33,273 bases of DNA from RGIG3513 sp045658985 (GCA_045658985.1 JAZOWC010000058.1:1-33273), one strand, 5' to 3'; counted from the stretch's first letter, positions 6,759-15,671 are shown. Numbers and translations: made by a program. Notes: generated from the sequence alone by a model not told the origin.

Positions 6759-8297
6759 TTATTTGGCGTTGCAGAAATAGATGGCGTTCTGAATAAGGAA
6801 GTTGCCGTAGGTCTCGCAGGCGATGGTGACCTCTTCGCCCGAGCCGTAGAAGGCGTTGGTGTATTTATAGTCAGCGTGTTCGACGGTTATGCTGGGCACC
6901 TTAAACTTGTTCCATACGATACCCTCAAGATACTCGCTGCCCTTGTTGTAGCTGCCGGGTATCTTGGCAAGACTGGGGGTTTCGTCGATGATGCCCATCT
7001 CCATCATACGATGATACATATGATTGGTGGTCTTGTAGTTTACTGCGGTATTTTCGGCGTAGAGGATATAGTTGTACCAAAGAGCGTAATCCTTGCCGTC
7101 TGCGGTGTGACAGTCCATCATCATATCGACCTCGAGAGCGTACTTGGCAAAATAATTGACAACATTCTGGCTCTCGACCTGGGTCAGATCCTTGAAGTCG
7201 CGGTTGAGGTCAACATACTCGGAGTTGTATCTCAGGCGTGTACGCTCTGTGCCGGGATCCTGAGATGCCGCCCAGACGTTTACAATAGGTATAATAATAA
7301 ATCTGACGTTGTTGCGCATAAACCACAAGGTGGGGTCGCTGTCCTCGGTCGCATCGGCAACAAGGGACATAAAGGCGGCAAGACCGTGATAGCCCAGATC
7401 TTCATCGCCGTGAACGCCCGCTGCAACAAACAGGGTGCATTTGTACTCCTCGGGGGCATAAACGTAAGCATACATATCATACTGTCCGCTCTGATCTTTG
7501 CCGATCACTTCGCGGGTGATATACTCGGGGTACTTGGTACGGTAAGGCTCATACAGATTGTTTAAAAACTCCTCGGCCGTCCAAAGAATGTCGGCATAGC
7601 TGCCTTCGCCGCCGTGGAGATCTCCGAAGGTCTCGGAGGGAATAAACCAATGGCCCTCGGTATCCTCAGACTGGACCATAGTACGCTCATAGATCTCAAC
7701 CTCTACCTTCTCGGTACCGGTATAGAGAACCAGACAGTCGTTTTCAAATCGGGACGTATACATAAACGAAAAAGTTTTGCCCTCGGTGGGCTCGGCATCA
7801 AAATACTTGAGAGACTTGGAGCTGTCGTAGGAGACTTTCTTTCCCACTGCCAGATTGCGGGGGTCGCGGCTGACGACCGCGGCACGCAGCGCAGGCATAT
7901 CCGCAGGGCATTTGACCTCGTAGGTGTGTCCCCACTCACCGTTCAGCACGATGGAATAGCCGGGGTCTTCTTCGCCCAGCACCTGAACGGAATACTTGCC
8001 GTCAGCCTTGACGGGGACGATTCCTTTCACATACAGAGACTCGTCATAAATGTTTTTGGGCAAAAACTCCTCGTCCTGAGTAAAATCAAAGGTCAAAAAG
8101 GAAGCTTCTGCAGCAGAGGGCTTCTGCACTTCGGGATCGGGCACGGGAGTAGGGTCCTGAGGTACGGGATCAGGATTCTGTACCGCAGGATCTTGGGGTG
8201 CCGGGTCATCCTTTGTCTCCCCCGATGTGCACGCACAAAGACAAAGTGTGAGCAGCGCAAGGGTCAGTGCCAGTGATCTGGTGAAAAATTCTCGCAT
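6759..8297 (-). CDS. Lipoprotein M14-family zinc carboxypeptidase
   Basis: An exported lipoprotein of 512 residues. The signal peptide ends in LCAC (Cys23) and is followed by a Pro/Asp/Gln-rich linker (about 31-60). The C-terminal half has the M14 metallocarboxypeptidase signature: zinc ligands in HGDE (His296, Glu299) and DCHTAD (His397), an Asn-Arg pair in VDLNRDF (362-368) for substrate carboxylate binding, and the catalytic Glu in SITVEHADY (Glu473). All key residues are present, so it should be active, perhaps on cell-wall or dietary peptides. The region before 230 is probably a beta-rich accessory domain. The start has AAGGAG eight bases upstream. Confidence 0.88.
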   Translation of the reverse strand: MREFFTRSLALTLALLTLCLCACTSGETKDDPAPQDPAVQNPDPVPQDPTPVPDPEVQKPSAAEASFLTFDFTQDEEFLPKNIYDESLYVKGIVPVKADGKYSVQVLGEEDPGYSIVLNGEWGHTYEVKCPADMPALRAAVVSRDPRNLAVGKKVSYDSSKSLKYFDAEPTEGKTFSFMYTSRFENDCLVLYTGTEKVEVEIYERTMVQSEDTEGHWFIPSETFGDLHGGEGSYADILWTAEEFLNNLYEPYRTKYPEYITREVIGKDQSGQYDMYAYVYAPEEYKCTLFVAAGVHGDEDLGYHGLAAFMSLVADATEDSDPTLWFMRNNVRFIIIPIVNVWAASQDPGTERTRLRYNSEYVDLNRDFKDLTQVESQNVVNYFAKYALEVDMMMDCHTADGKDYALWYNYILYAENTAVNYKTTNHMYHRMMEMGIIDETPSLAKIPGSYNKGSEYLEGIVWNKFKVPSITVEHADYKYTNAFYGSGEEVTIACETYGNFLIQNAIYFCNAK

Positions 8298-8358
8298 GTT
8301 TCTTCTCCTTTTTATAAATTATGTCAAATTATATTTTGCCAAGCTTTTTTACAAAATA

Positions 8359-8374
8359 ATTGCAAATTTGCAAT
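8359..8374. promoter_or_regulatory. Perfect 16-bp palindrome upstream of the lipoprotein operon
   Basis: ATTGCAAATTTGCAAT is fully self-complementary with no loop, as expected for a dimeric repressor site and not for an RNA hairpin. It lies just downstream of the predicted start of the lipoprotein operon. Confidence 0.45.
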
Positions 8375-8388
8375 ATTATGTTAATATA

Positions 8389-8418
8389 ATATTACGCTTT
8401 CACCACAAATCTTGTCAA
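8389..8418 (-). promoter_or_regulatory. Promoter of the lipoprotein operon
   Basis: On the minus strand TTGACA (8413-8418) and TAATAT (8389-8394) are 18 bp apart. The predicted start is near 8382, about 85 nt before the M14 gene. Confidence 0.55.
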
Positions 8419-8479
8419 TAGTTTTCTCGACAAAGCTTCGGCGGCACAAACATGCCGACAATTTTTGCTATTTTTACAA

Positions 8480-8508
8480 TTGACAAACGGGAAAATTTAA
8501 GGTATCAT
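8480..8508 (+). promoter_or_regulatory. pfl operon promoter
   Basis: -35 TTGACA (8480-8485) and -10 TATCAT (8503-8508) have 17-bp spacing. Transcription would start near 8515, just ahead of the riboswitch aptamer. Confidence 0.85.
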
Positions 8509-8528
8509 AAAACTACAATATAAAGCCT

Positions 8529-8597
8529 TTGCATAACTGACGGATCAGCGGGTAACCGCAGGGGAATGCAACAGGAACAATGCCGACCGTCTGGGCA
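8529..8597 (+). promoter_or_regulatory. ZTP (pfl) riboswitch
   Basis: The aptamer senses ZTP/ZMP (AICAR nucleotides), a sign of low 10-formyl-tetrahydrofolate. Helix P1 is TTGCAT (8529-8534) with ATGCAA (8566-8571). The internal loop strand ACTGACG follows. P2 is GCGG-GTAA-CCGC (8548-8559) with a GNRA loop, followed by the conserved GGGGAA. The 3' domain TGCC..CCGTCTGGGCA (8581-8597) matches the family's conserved CCGCCUGGGCA. The last bases are shared with the terminator stem that follows, so ligand binding should stop the terminator forming and switch the genes on. Confidence 0.9.
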
Positions 8598-8628
8598 AGT
8601 CAGTTTTTACTGATTTGCCCATTTTTTT
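8593..8628 (+). terminator. Riboswitch-controlled terminator
   Basis: GGGCAAGTCAGT (8593-8604) pairs with ACTGATTTGCCC (8609-8620) around a TTTT loop, followed by seven T. Its 5' arm overlaps the 3' end of the ZTP aptamer, giving two exclusive folds. Confidence 0.92.
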
Positions 8629-8651
8629 ATTTATCGAAGGGAGTTAACCTA

Positions 8652-10883
8652 ATGAAACACGAAAACTGGAAGGGATTCAAAGGCGGCGTATGGCAGGATG
8701 AGATCAACGTACGCGATTTTATCCAGCAGAACTACCGTGAGTACACAGGCGACGAGGGTTTTCTGGCTCAGGCAACCCCCCGTACGGAAAAGGTCATGGC
8801 TCAGGTCCGCGAGCTGCTTCGCCGCGAGCGCGAGTGCGGCGGTGTGCTTGACATCGACACCGAGACCGTATCCTCTCTCAAGAACTATGCTCCCGGATAT
8901 ATTGACAAGGACAACGAGCTTATCGTAGGTATGCAGACCGATGCTCCCCTCAAGCGCGGTGTAAACCCCTTTGGCGGCATCCGTATGGCACGTCAGGCCT
9001 GTCAGGCATACGGACGTACCCTCTCCGACAAGGTAGAGCAGGAGTTTAAGTTCCGCACCACCCACAACGACGGCGTTTTCCGCGCTTATACCGACGAGAT
9101 GCGCGCTGCACGCAAGTGCCACGTCATCACCGGTCTGCCCGATGCTTACGGCCGCGGCAGAATCATCGGCGACTACCGCAGAGTTGCTCTCTATGGCATC
9201 GACCGTCTGATTGAGATGAAGAAGGCCGACAAGGCCGCTATCGGCGAGGGTGTATTCAACGTGGAGACCACCCGTGCCAGCGAGGAGCTGTTCCAGCAGA
9301 TCACATTCCTCGGCTACCTCAAGGATATGGCCGCAATGTACGGCTACGATATTTCCCAGCCCGCAAAGAACGCCCGCGAGGCTATCCAGTGGACATATTT
9401 TGCTTATCTGGCCGCCATCAAGGAGCAGAACGGCGCCGCAATGAGTCTGGGCAGAGTAAGCACATTCTTTGATATCTACATTGAGCGCGATCTGGCAGAG
9501 GGCACTCTGACCGAAGCCGGCGCTCAGGAGCTGATGGACGATTTTGTCATGAAGCTCCGCATCGCACGTCACCTGCGTACAGCCGAGTACAATGAGCTGT
9601 TCGGCGGCGATCCCATGTGGATCACCGAGGCTGTTGGCGGCATGGGCGAGGACGGCAGAAGCCTGGTCACCCGCAACTGCTTCCGTCTGCTCAACACCCT
9701 CTACACCCTCGGCCCCGCACCCGAGCCCAACATCACCATTCTGTGGTCCCCCGCTCTCCCCTATGCTTTCAGACGCTTCTGCGCCAAGGTCTCCTGCGAC
9801 ACCGACTCCATCCAGTACGAGAACGACGACATTATGCGTCCCTATCACGGTGACGACTATGCCATCGCCTGCTGCGTATCGGCTATGAAGATCGGCAAGC
9901 AGATGCAGTTCTTCGGCGCCCGCTGCAACCTGGCAAAGCTCCTGCTTATTGCCATCAACGGCGGCTACGACGTATCCTCCGATATGCACATCGGTCCTCA
10001 GGAAGGTGTCATGGAGGGCGAGGAGCTTGACTTTGACGTTGTTATGGAGCGTTATGAGCGCTACATCGCATGGCTGATGAGACTGTACGTCAATACCATG
10101 AACATCATCCACTACATGCACGACAAGTACGCCTACGAGAAGGTTCAGATGGCTCTCCACGATACCGAGGTCGAGAGACTTATGGCATTCGGCGTTGCAG
10201 GTCTGTCGGTTGTTGCCGACTCGCTGAGCGCAATCAAGTTTGCCAAGGTTCGTCCCATCCGCAACGAGAAGGGCTACATTGAGAGCTTTGAGACCACCGG
10301 CGACTTCCCCAAATACGGCAACGACGACGACAGAGTTGACCTGATGGCAAAGGACATCACCCACAAGGTCATCACCGAGCTGCGCAAGACCCCCGCATAC
10401 CGCGACGCAATCCACACTCTGTCCATCCTGACCATCACCTCCAACGTCATGTACGGCAAGCACACCGCCGCAACACCCGACGGCAGAGGCGCAGGCGAGC
10501 CTTTTGCCCCCGGCGCAAACCCCATGCACAACCGCGAGGAGAACGGCGCTCTGGCATCCCTCAACTCGGTAGCCAAGATCAGCTACGACGATTGCCGCGA
10601 CGGTGTATCCAACACCTTCTCCATCACCCCCAACACTCTGGGCGCAACCGATGAGGAGAGATACAACAATCTGGTGTCCATTCTGGACGGATACTTCACA
10701 AAGAAGGCTCATCACATCAATGTCAACGTTCTCAACCGTGAGACTCTGCTCAAGGCATACGAGAACCCCGAAGATTATCCCAACCTGACCATCCGCGTAT
10801 CCGGCTACGCTGTCAACTTCAACAAGCTGTCCCGTCAGCAGCAGCGCGAGGTCATCAGCCGTACATTCCACGAGTCCCTCTGA
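8652..10883 (+). CDS. pflB: Formate C-acetyltransferase (pyruvate formate-lyase)
   Basis: A glycyl radical enzyme that converts pyruvate and CoA to acetyl-CoA and formate in anaerobic fermentation. The product has 743 residues, the normal length. The active-site Cys pair is Cys407-Cys408 in DYAIACCVSAM. The radical-bearing Gly718 lies in RVSGYAVNF near the C-terminus. The start is ATG at 8652 with AAGGGAG at 8637-8643; an in-frame ATG at 8580 lies inside the riboswitch and is rejected. The stop overlaps the start of the activase gene by one base. Control by a ZTP riboswitch makes sense because formate feeds 10-formyl-tetrahydrofolate synthesis. Confidence 0.97.
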   Translation: MKHENWKGFKGGVWQDEINVRDFIQQNYREYTGDEGFLAQATPRTEKVMAQVRELLRRERECGGVLDIDTETVSSLKNYAPGYIDKDNELIVGMQTDAPLKRGVNPFGGIRMARQACQAYGRTLSDKVEQEFKFRTTHNDGVFRAYTDEMRAARKCHVITGLPDAYGRGRIIGDYRRVALYGIDRLIEMKKADKAAIGEGVFNVETTRASEELFQQITFLGYLKDMAAMYGYDISQPAKNAREAIQWTYFAYLAAIKEQNGAAMSLGRVSTFFDIYIERDLAEGTLTEAGAQELMDDFVMKLRIARHLRTAEYNELFGGDPMWITEAVGGMGEDGRSLVTRNCFRLLNTLYTLGPAPEPNITILWSPALPYAFRRFCAKVSCDTDSIQYENDDIMRPYHGDDYAIACCVSAMKIGKQMQFFGARCNLAKLLLIAINGGYDVSSDMHIGPQEGVMEGEELDFDVVMERYERYIAWLMRLYVNTMNIIHYMHDKYAYEKVQMALHDTEVERLMAFGVAGLSVVADSLSAIKFAKVRPIRNEKGYIESFETTGDFPKYGNDDDRVDLMAKDITHKVITELRKTPAYRDAIHTLSILTITSNVMYGKHTAATPDGRGAGEPFAPGANPMHNREENGALASLNSVAKISYDDCRDGVSNTFSITPNTLGATDEERYNNLVSILDGYFTKKAHHINVNVLNRETLLKAYENPEDYPNLTIRVSGYAVNFNKLSRQQQREVISRTFHESL

Positions 10884-11578
10884 TGCTGAGAGTTCATTCT
10901 CTGCAGACTCTGGGCACTCTGGACGGCCCGGGAGTGAGGTTTGTGGTGTTTACGCAGGGCTGTCCGCTGAGATGTGCCTGCTGCCACAACCCCGACACAT
11001 GGGACACAAAGGGCGGCAGGGAGATGACAGCTGAGGAGCTTGTGCAAAAATGCCTGCGGTATCGGGAGTATTTCGGCGCGGAGGGCGGCATTACCGTGTC
11101 CGGCGGCGAGCCGCTGATGCAGGCGGAGGCTGTGCGCGAACTGTTTGAGCTCTGCCACGGCTCCGGCATCAACACCTGTCTGGACACCTCGGGATGTATC
11201 CTCAGCGAGGATACAAAAAAGCTGCTCTCGGTCACCGACCGTGTGCTGCTGGATATCAAGTACACCTGCCCCGAAGATTATCTGCGCTACACTAAGTGGG
11301 AGATGCCGAGGGTGATGGAGTTTCTCGACTATCTCGACAAGCAGAACATCCCCACCACCCTGCGTCAGGTGATAATCCCCACCCTCAACGACAATGAGGA
11401 CAACGTGCAGGCGCTGAAGACCATCCGCGATAAGCACAAGTGCGTGGACAAGGTGGAGCTGCTTGCATTCCGCAAGCTGTGCGAGAGCAAATATGAGAAG
11501 ATGGGCATCCCGTTCCCCCTCTCACATCTGCCCGAGACCACACCCGAAACCATCAAAAAACTTACAGCCCTGCTGTAA
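10883..11578 (+). CDS. pflA: Pyruvate formate-lyase activating enzyme
   Basis: A radical SAM enzyme that makes the glycyl radical on PflB. The 231-residue product has the family's CX3CX2C cluster motif (Cys27, Cys31, Cys34 in GCPLRCACC) and a SAM-binding SGGEPLMQ. The ATG overlaps the pflB TGA by one base (TGATG), and there is no separate strong ribosome binding site, so translation is probably coupled. It shares the ZTP-controlled transcript and is followed by a strong terminator. Confidence 0.96.
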   Translation: MLRVHSLQTLGTLDGPGVRFVVFTQGCPLRCACCHNPDTWDTKGGREMTAEELVQKCLRYREYFGAEGGITVSGGEPLMQAEAVRELFELCHGSGINTCLDTSGCILSEDTKKLLSVTDRVLLDIKYTCPEDYLRYTKWEMPRVMEFLDYLDKQNIPTTLRQVIIPTLNDNEDNVQALKTIRDKHKCVDKVELLAFRKLCESKYEKMGIPFPLSHLPETTPETIKKLTALL

Positions 11579-11588
11579 AAACAATTTG

Positions 11589-11627
11589 TCCCCCGTGCAA
11601 TCGCACGGGGGATTTTCGGTTTTTTTG
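11589..11627 (+). terminator. Terminator after pflA
   Basis: TCCCCCGTGC (11589-11598) pairs perfectly with GCACGGGGGA (11603-11612), followed by TTTT and then a seven-T run. Confidence 0.92.
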
Positions 11628-11629
11628 CC

Positions 11630-11658
11630 TTGAAATGGTCGGGCACAAGTGCTATTAT
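11630..11658 (+). promoter_or_regulatory. Promoter for the phosphodiesterase-like/dipeptidase operon
   Basis: TTGAAA (11630-11635) and TATTAT (11653-11658) have 17-bp spacing. A short inverted repeat GCAC-AA-GTGC lies in the spacer next to the -10. Confidence 0.8.
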
Positions 11659-11691
11659 ACATATATAATAAATATAAAGGAGATCACAGCA

Positions 11692-12528
11692 ATGAGTAAC
11701 GAGCTTAACAAAAACTCTCTTGATACACTCTGTGCCTCGCTGGCATACGCCATGGGCATCACCCCTCCCGCTCAGGCGGCAGAAGCCAACGAGGAGCTGA
11801 ACGCATTCATTGACAGCGCATTCGGCGGCGAGAAGTGCGACCGCATCTTTATGTACAATCCCGACGCTATCGGTCAGTGGATATTTGAGAAGTACGAGCA
11901 CTACGTCCGCGAGGTCAAGGCTCTGGGCGATATTGAGATCCCCCTGCGCTCGGTGATGCCCTCGGTTACTCCCGTATGCTTCGGCACCATGTACACAGGC
12001 GCACAGCCCGAGGTGCACGGCATACAGAAATACGAAAAGCCCGTTATCAAAATAGACACCCTCTTTGACGCTCTGATCCGCGCAGGCAAAAAGTGCGCGC
12101 TGGTCACCACCGGCGTTTGCAGTCTGAGCAAGATCTTCCTCGAGCGTGAGGCAGATTATTTTGTTATGGATTCCGAGGCATCGGTTGACAAGGCAAACGC
12201 CAAGGCCGCCGAGCTGATACTCCGCGATGAGCACGATTTTATTCTGGTATACAACGGCAACTATGACAGCCGTATGCACCGCTCAGGCCCCGAAAGCTAC
12301 GATGCCATCTCCGAGCTGCGCGCAAACAGCCACGCCTATGCCCAGTTCTGCAAGCTGATCGAGGATAACTGGACAAAGCACAACACTCTCATCGGCTTTG
12401 CCATGGATCACGGCTGTCACGCCATCGACGGCGACAATGAGAAGGAATACTACGGTTCTCACGGTCTGGATATGCCCGAGGATCTGAATATCCTGCACAC
12501 CTACAAGGCTGTCAAGGCCGCAAAATGA
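11692..12528 (+). CDS. Alkaline phosphatase superfamily (nucleotide pyrophosphatase/phosphodiesterase-like) protein
   Basis: A predicted two-metal hydrolase of 278 residues, likely cytoplasmic because there is no signal peptide. The metal and nucleophile set of the family can be traced: Asp58 in YNPDAIG, Thr93 in SVTPVCFGTMYTG followed by EVHGI, Asp192 and His196 in YDSRMHRSGP, Asp239-His240 in MDHG, and His257 in SHGLDMPED. It is shorter than typical NPP enzymes and lacks their insert domains. A homolog of identical length lies on the minus strand at 19678-20514. The ATG at 11692 has AAAGGAGA upstream. It is followed 9 bp later by a dipeptidase gene. The substrate is unknown. Confidence 0.8.
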   Translation: MSNELNKNSLDTLCASLAYAMGITPPAQAAEANEELNAFIDSAFGGEKCDRIFMYNPDAIGQWIFEKYEHYVREVKALGDIEIPLRSVMPSVTPVCFGTMYTGAQPEVHGIQKYEKPVIKIDTLFDALIRAGKKCALVTTGVCSLSKIFLEREADYFVMDSEASVDKANAKAAELILRDEHDFILVYNGNYDSRMHRSGPESYDAISELRANSHAYAQFCKLIEDNWTKHNTLIGFAMDHGCHAIDGDNEKEYYGSHGLDMPEDLNILHTYKAVKAAK

Positions 12529-12537
12529 GGCAAAAAT

Positions 12538-13995
12538 ATGTTTAACCACGAAATCGACAAAAAAGTACAAAGCTGGATAGACGCTCACCGCGGTGAGATC
12601 ATTGATCTGTGGCTGGAGCTTGCACGCATCCCCTCTGTGGTATCCGCCGCCGAGGAGGGTGCTCCCTACGGCAAAGAGGCAAAGCGCGCCCTCGACTACT
12701 GCGCCGATATGTTCCAAAAATACGGTTTTGACACCCGCATCGGCGAGGATACCTATGCCGTATCCACCTATGGCGAGAGCAAAAAGAGCATCGGTCTGTT
12801 CGGTCACGCCGACGTTGTACCCGGCGGCGACGGATGGATCTATACCAAACCTTTTGAGCCGGTGATCATCGAGGACACCCTGATAGGCCGCGGCGTCAGC
12901 GACGACAAATCGGGAATTATGATGGCGCTGGGCGTACTGCGTATGTTCCGCGACCTCGAGCTGCCCCTGCGCTCAAAACTCATCTCGGTGGTAGGCTCTG
13001 CCGAGGAGATCGGCTCGCCCGACATGGCCGCATTCATCGCAAACGAGCCCCTGCCCGATTTTTCCATCACACCCGACGCAGGTTTTCCCTGCTGCGTGGG
13101 CGAGAAGGGCATCTACCGCTTCTACGTCAGCCCCAAGCGGCCTTTTGAGTGCATAAAGAGCTTCAACGGCGGCGAGGCCATCAACGTGGTTGTTGACAAG
13201 ACGGTCATCGAGCTGTACAAAACCGACGCGCTGACGGCTGAGCTGCAGCAAAAATTGGCAGGCCGCACAGATATCACCCTCACCGAGGGCGAAAGCAGCC
13301 TGACTCTCACCGCTCAGGGCATTTCGGCTCACGTATCCGCTCCCAAAGGCTCCATAAACTCCAACAAGCTGATAGCCGAGCTGCTGATGGACGTGCAGGC
13401 TCTGTCCGAGGGCGACAGAGAGGGATTTGCCGTGATGAACGAGCTGCTCTCCGACTACACGGGTGAGATATTCGGCATAAACTTCTCCGACCCCACCTTT
13501 GGCGCGCTGACCGTTGCCAACGGCACGGGCCGGATGGACAACGGCAACATCGAGCTTGGATTTAACGTCCGTTACGGCACGGGAGAGACGGGCGAGTGGC
13601 TGGAAAAGCAGACCGAGCAGGCATTCGCCGCCAGAAACTGGCCCGTGGTGCGCTCGGACAACCGTCCCGCATTCATGCTCCGCGACACCTGCACCCTGCC
13701 CCTTGAGCTTGCCGCACTCTACAACGAGATGACGGGCAAAAGCTCCAAGCCCTACACCATGGGCGGCAAGACCTACGCCACACCCCTCAATCTTGCAGGC
13801 GACTGCACTCAGGCACTGAGCATCGGTATGTGCATCGGCACGCCTTCGGCCGACGGCAAGCCCGGTCTTGAGATGCCCAAGGGTCACGGCGGCGCTCACG
13901 CACCGGACGAAAAGATCTGGATCCCCGGATTTTTTGATGCGATGCGTCTGCTGGTGCAGTATATTATGGCTACCGACGATTATCTCAACCGATGA
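12538..13995 (+). CDS. M20 family dipeptidase, PepV/Sapep type
   Basis: A zinc dipeptidase of 485 residues, the length of PepV enzymes, which cleave dipeptides in the cytoplasm. Metal-site motifs are in order: GHADVVP (His), GRGVSDDKSG (bridging Asp), SAEEIG (catalytic Glu and ligand), TPDAGFP (Asp) and GGAHAPDE (C-terminal His). The lid-domain His occurs in ISAHVSAPKG. The start follows the upstream stop by 9 bp with a weak GAGG, so the two genes form an operon. A bidirectional terminator follows. Confidence 0.92.
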   Translation: MFNHEIDKKVQSWIDAHRGEIIDLWLELARIPSVVSAAEEGAPYGKEAKRALDYCADMFQKYGFDTRIGEDTYAVSTYGESKKSIGLFGHADVVPGGDGWIYTKPFEPVIIEDTLIGRGVSDDKSGIMMALGVLRMFRDLELPLRSKLISVVGSAEEIGSPDMAAFIANEPLPDFSITPDAGFPCCVGEKGIYRFYVSPKRPFECIKSFNGGEAINVVVDKTVIELYKTDALTAELQQKLAGRTDITLTEGESSLTLTAQGISAHVSAPKGSINSNKLIAELLMDVQALSEGDREGFAVMNELLSDYTGEIFGINFSDPTFGALTVANGTGRMDNGNIELGFNVRYGTGETGEWLEKQTEQAFAARNWPVVRSDNRPAFMLRDTCTLPLELAALYNEMTGKSSKPYTMGGKTYATPLNLAGDCTQALSIGMCIGTPSADGKPGLEMPKGHGGAHAPDEKIWIPGFFDAMRLLVQYIMATDDYLNR

Positions 13996-14017
13996 TACCT
14001 ATTATATAATATATAAT

Positions 14018-14062
14018 ACGCAAAAAAGCGGTTCGGCTGTATGCCGAACCGCTTTTTTGTGT
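14018..14062. terminator. Bidirectional terminator
   Basis: A 20-bp stem (14018-14037 with 14043-14062, one G-U) has an A-run on the left and a T-run on the right. It separates the converging dipeptidase and oxidoreductase genes. Confidence 0.93.
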
Positions 14063-14095
14063 ATCTAATTAGGTATCCCGACTATGGACGGGGTG

Positions 14096-15349
14096 TTATA
14101 TATTCTTTGTAAACTCGCCGAAATTCAGGGTCCTGCCCTCCTGCAGGCGGCTTGCTTCGCAGGCGAATGCCAGATAGTGGCTCTGCACACTGCGCTCTAT
14201 AAGGGTGACCGAGCTTGTGTCAAACTCCTCACCCTGCATATAGCGGATGACGTCAAAGACCAGTCCGCGGTCTCCGCCGCCGTGTCCCGATGCATCCACA
14301 AGCTGCTCACTGATGTCGATCTCGTGCATCTCCTCACCGAATCGCTGCCAGTACACCTTTTTGTCGCTCATTCTGCCCCAGACCTCACCCTCGGTACCCA
14401 TAATGCGGATATAGCGGGTCTGCAGGCTGTTGAAGGCAGACATATGGAATGTGGCCACCGCGCCGTTTGCAAACTGCATATTGCAGGTCTGATGATCGAC
14501 CACGTCGTTATCCATCTTGAAGGCGCATTTGCCGTAGTCGGTCTCGTCCAGCACCTTGAGGATATTTTCTTCGGTAGGCTCGGGGTGGAGCACGTTGGCA
14601 GGCCAGCCGGGGATGGAACTCAGATAGAACTTCTGCGCGTTGTAGGGGCAGTCCACCCTGCAGTCGCGGCAGCGCTCGGCGGAGTGGGCGGGGGCATTGT
14701 CCCGCTTGAAGTAATCCAGCGAGCCGAAGGAGTTGACGCGCTCGCACTCGGCATCGATGAGCCAAAGCAGAATGTCCATATCGTGGCAGCTTTTGGCCAG
14801 AATCATGGGACAGCTCTGCTCACGGCTGTGCCAGTTGCCGCGGACAAAAGAGTGCGCCTGATGATAGTAGCCCACGTACTCGCAGGCCTCCACCGACATT
14901 ATCCTGCCGACCTTGCCCTCCCGCAGCAGATCTTTGATCTGTCTGTAAAAGGGCGTATACCTGAGCACGTGGCTGACAAACACCGTCCTGCCCAGCCTTT
15001 TGGCCGTGTCTGCGATGACGGCTATGTCCTCTATACGGCTGGCGATGGGTTTTTCCAGTATCAGGTCGTAGCCTTTTTCCATGGCGCGCACCGCATGATC
15101 TCTGTGCTGGGCGTCCTGAGTGGCTATGACCATCATATCGGCCAGTCTGGGCTGCGCCAGCAGCTCGTCGGCGGAAGCAAATATCCGATCCTCGCCGAGG
15201 TTGAGAAATCGGTTGGCCGACTCGAGGCGCACAGGGCGCACGTCGGCTATGGCTGCCACCTCTGCGCGATGGGAAAATTTTGAGATATTTTTGGCATACA
15301 CGGTACCGCGGTTGCCCATACCGAGTATTGCAAAAGTCAGCTTATTCAT
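14096..15349 (-). CDS. Gfo/Idh/MocA family oxidoreductase
   Basis: A predicted NAD(P)-dependent sugar or polyol dehydrogenase of 417 residues. The Rossmann motif GMGNRG is at 10-15. The family's EKP motif (Glu99-Lys100-Pro101) supplies the catalytic Lys, and a conserved His occurs in SCHDMDILLW (His189). A Cys cluster, CRDCRVDC (Cys227, 230, 234), follows, as in a subset of the family, and may bind a metal. The start is ATG at 15349, with GGAGGA at the right distance; an in-frame upstream ATG has no such site. The gene is transcribed alone. Confidence 0.88.
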   Translation of the reverse strand: MNKLTFAILGMGNRGTVYAKNISKFSHRAEVAAIADVRPVRLESANRFLNLGEDRIFASADELLAQPRLADMMVIATQDAQHRDHAVRAMEKGYDLILEKPIASRIEDIAVIADTAKRLGRTVFVSHVLRYTPFYRQIKDLLREGKVGRIMSVEACEYVGYYHQAHSFVRGNWHSREQSCPMILAKSCHDMDILLWLIDAECERVNSFGSLDYFKRDNAPAHSAERCRDCRVDCPYNAQKFYLSSIPGWPANVLHPEPTEENILKVLDETDYGKCAFKMDNDVVDHQTCNMQFANGAVATFHMSAFNSLQTRYIRIMGTEGEVWGRMSDKKVYWQRFGEEMHEIDISEQLVDASGHGGGDRGLVFDVIRYMQGEEFDTSSVTLIERSVQSHYLAFACEASRLQEGRTLNFGEFTKNI

Positions 15350-15393
15350 TATACGTCCTCCGTGGAATGAGTATTTATACCGTTGCATTAAAT

Positions 15394-15422
15394 ATTATAC
15401 TACCGTTTTGCAGGGTTGTAAA
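15394..15422 (-). promoter_or_regulatory. Promoter of the Gfo/Idh/MocA gene
   Basis: On the minus strand TTTACA (15417-15422) and a perfect TATAAT (15394-15399) have 17-bp spacing. Confidence 0.75.
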
Positions 15423-15611
15423 CTCAGAGCACGGGAGGGTATACGATATTTTTGGCCGCTGGGAGATGAAAAGGCTTACAAAAGGTCGTCTTTACCGCGT
15501 CTTTGCCAAATGTCAAGACTTTTTTATTCACCGATTGTTAGAAATCCATTTACATTTTTTGTGCAATTTTCACAATTTTTGAGGGTCGGTTATGTATTTT
15601 TTGACAGGCTC

Positions 15612-15640
15612 TTGACATTTGGATGGAATTGGACAATAAT
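15612..15640 (+). promoter_or_regulatory. Promoter of the antiporter gene
   Basis: -35 TTGACA (15612-15617) and -10 AATAAT (15635-15640) have 17-bp spacing. This leaves a leader of about 95 nt. The rest of the gap between 15350 and 15741 holds the divergent promoter and AT-rich sequence without other clear signals. Confidence 0.7.
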
Positions 15641-15652
15641 TAATTAAGGTCC

Positions 15653-15671
15653 GTATGCATTCTATGCATAC
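15653..15671 (+). promoter_or_regulatory. Inverted repeat in the antiporter leader
   Basis: GTATGCAT-TCT-ATGCATAC, with perfect 8-bp arms, lies just downstream of the predicted transcription start. It could be an operator or an mRNA 5' hairpin. There is no T-run, so it is not a terminator. Confidence 0.55.

Noticed and set aside
5439..7565. A 708-codon open frame on the plus strand across both lipoprotein genes
   Set aside because: It is antisense to two genes with clear signal peptides, motifs and ribosome binding sites, has no start signals of its own, and its composition is that of a shadow frame.
8649..10871. A 740-codon open frame antisense to pflB
   Set aside because: It mirrors the codon use of pflB and has no motif or ribosome binding site.
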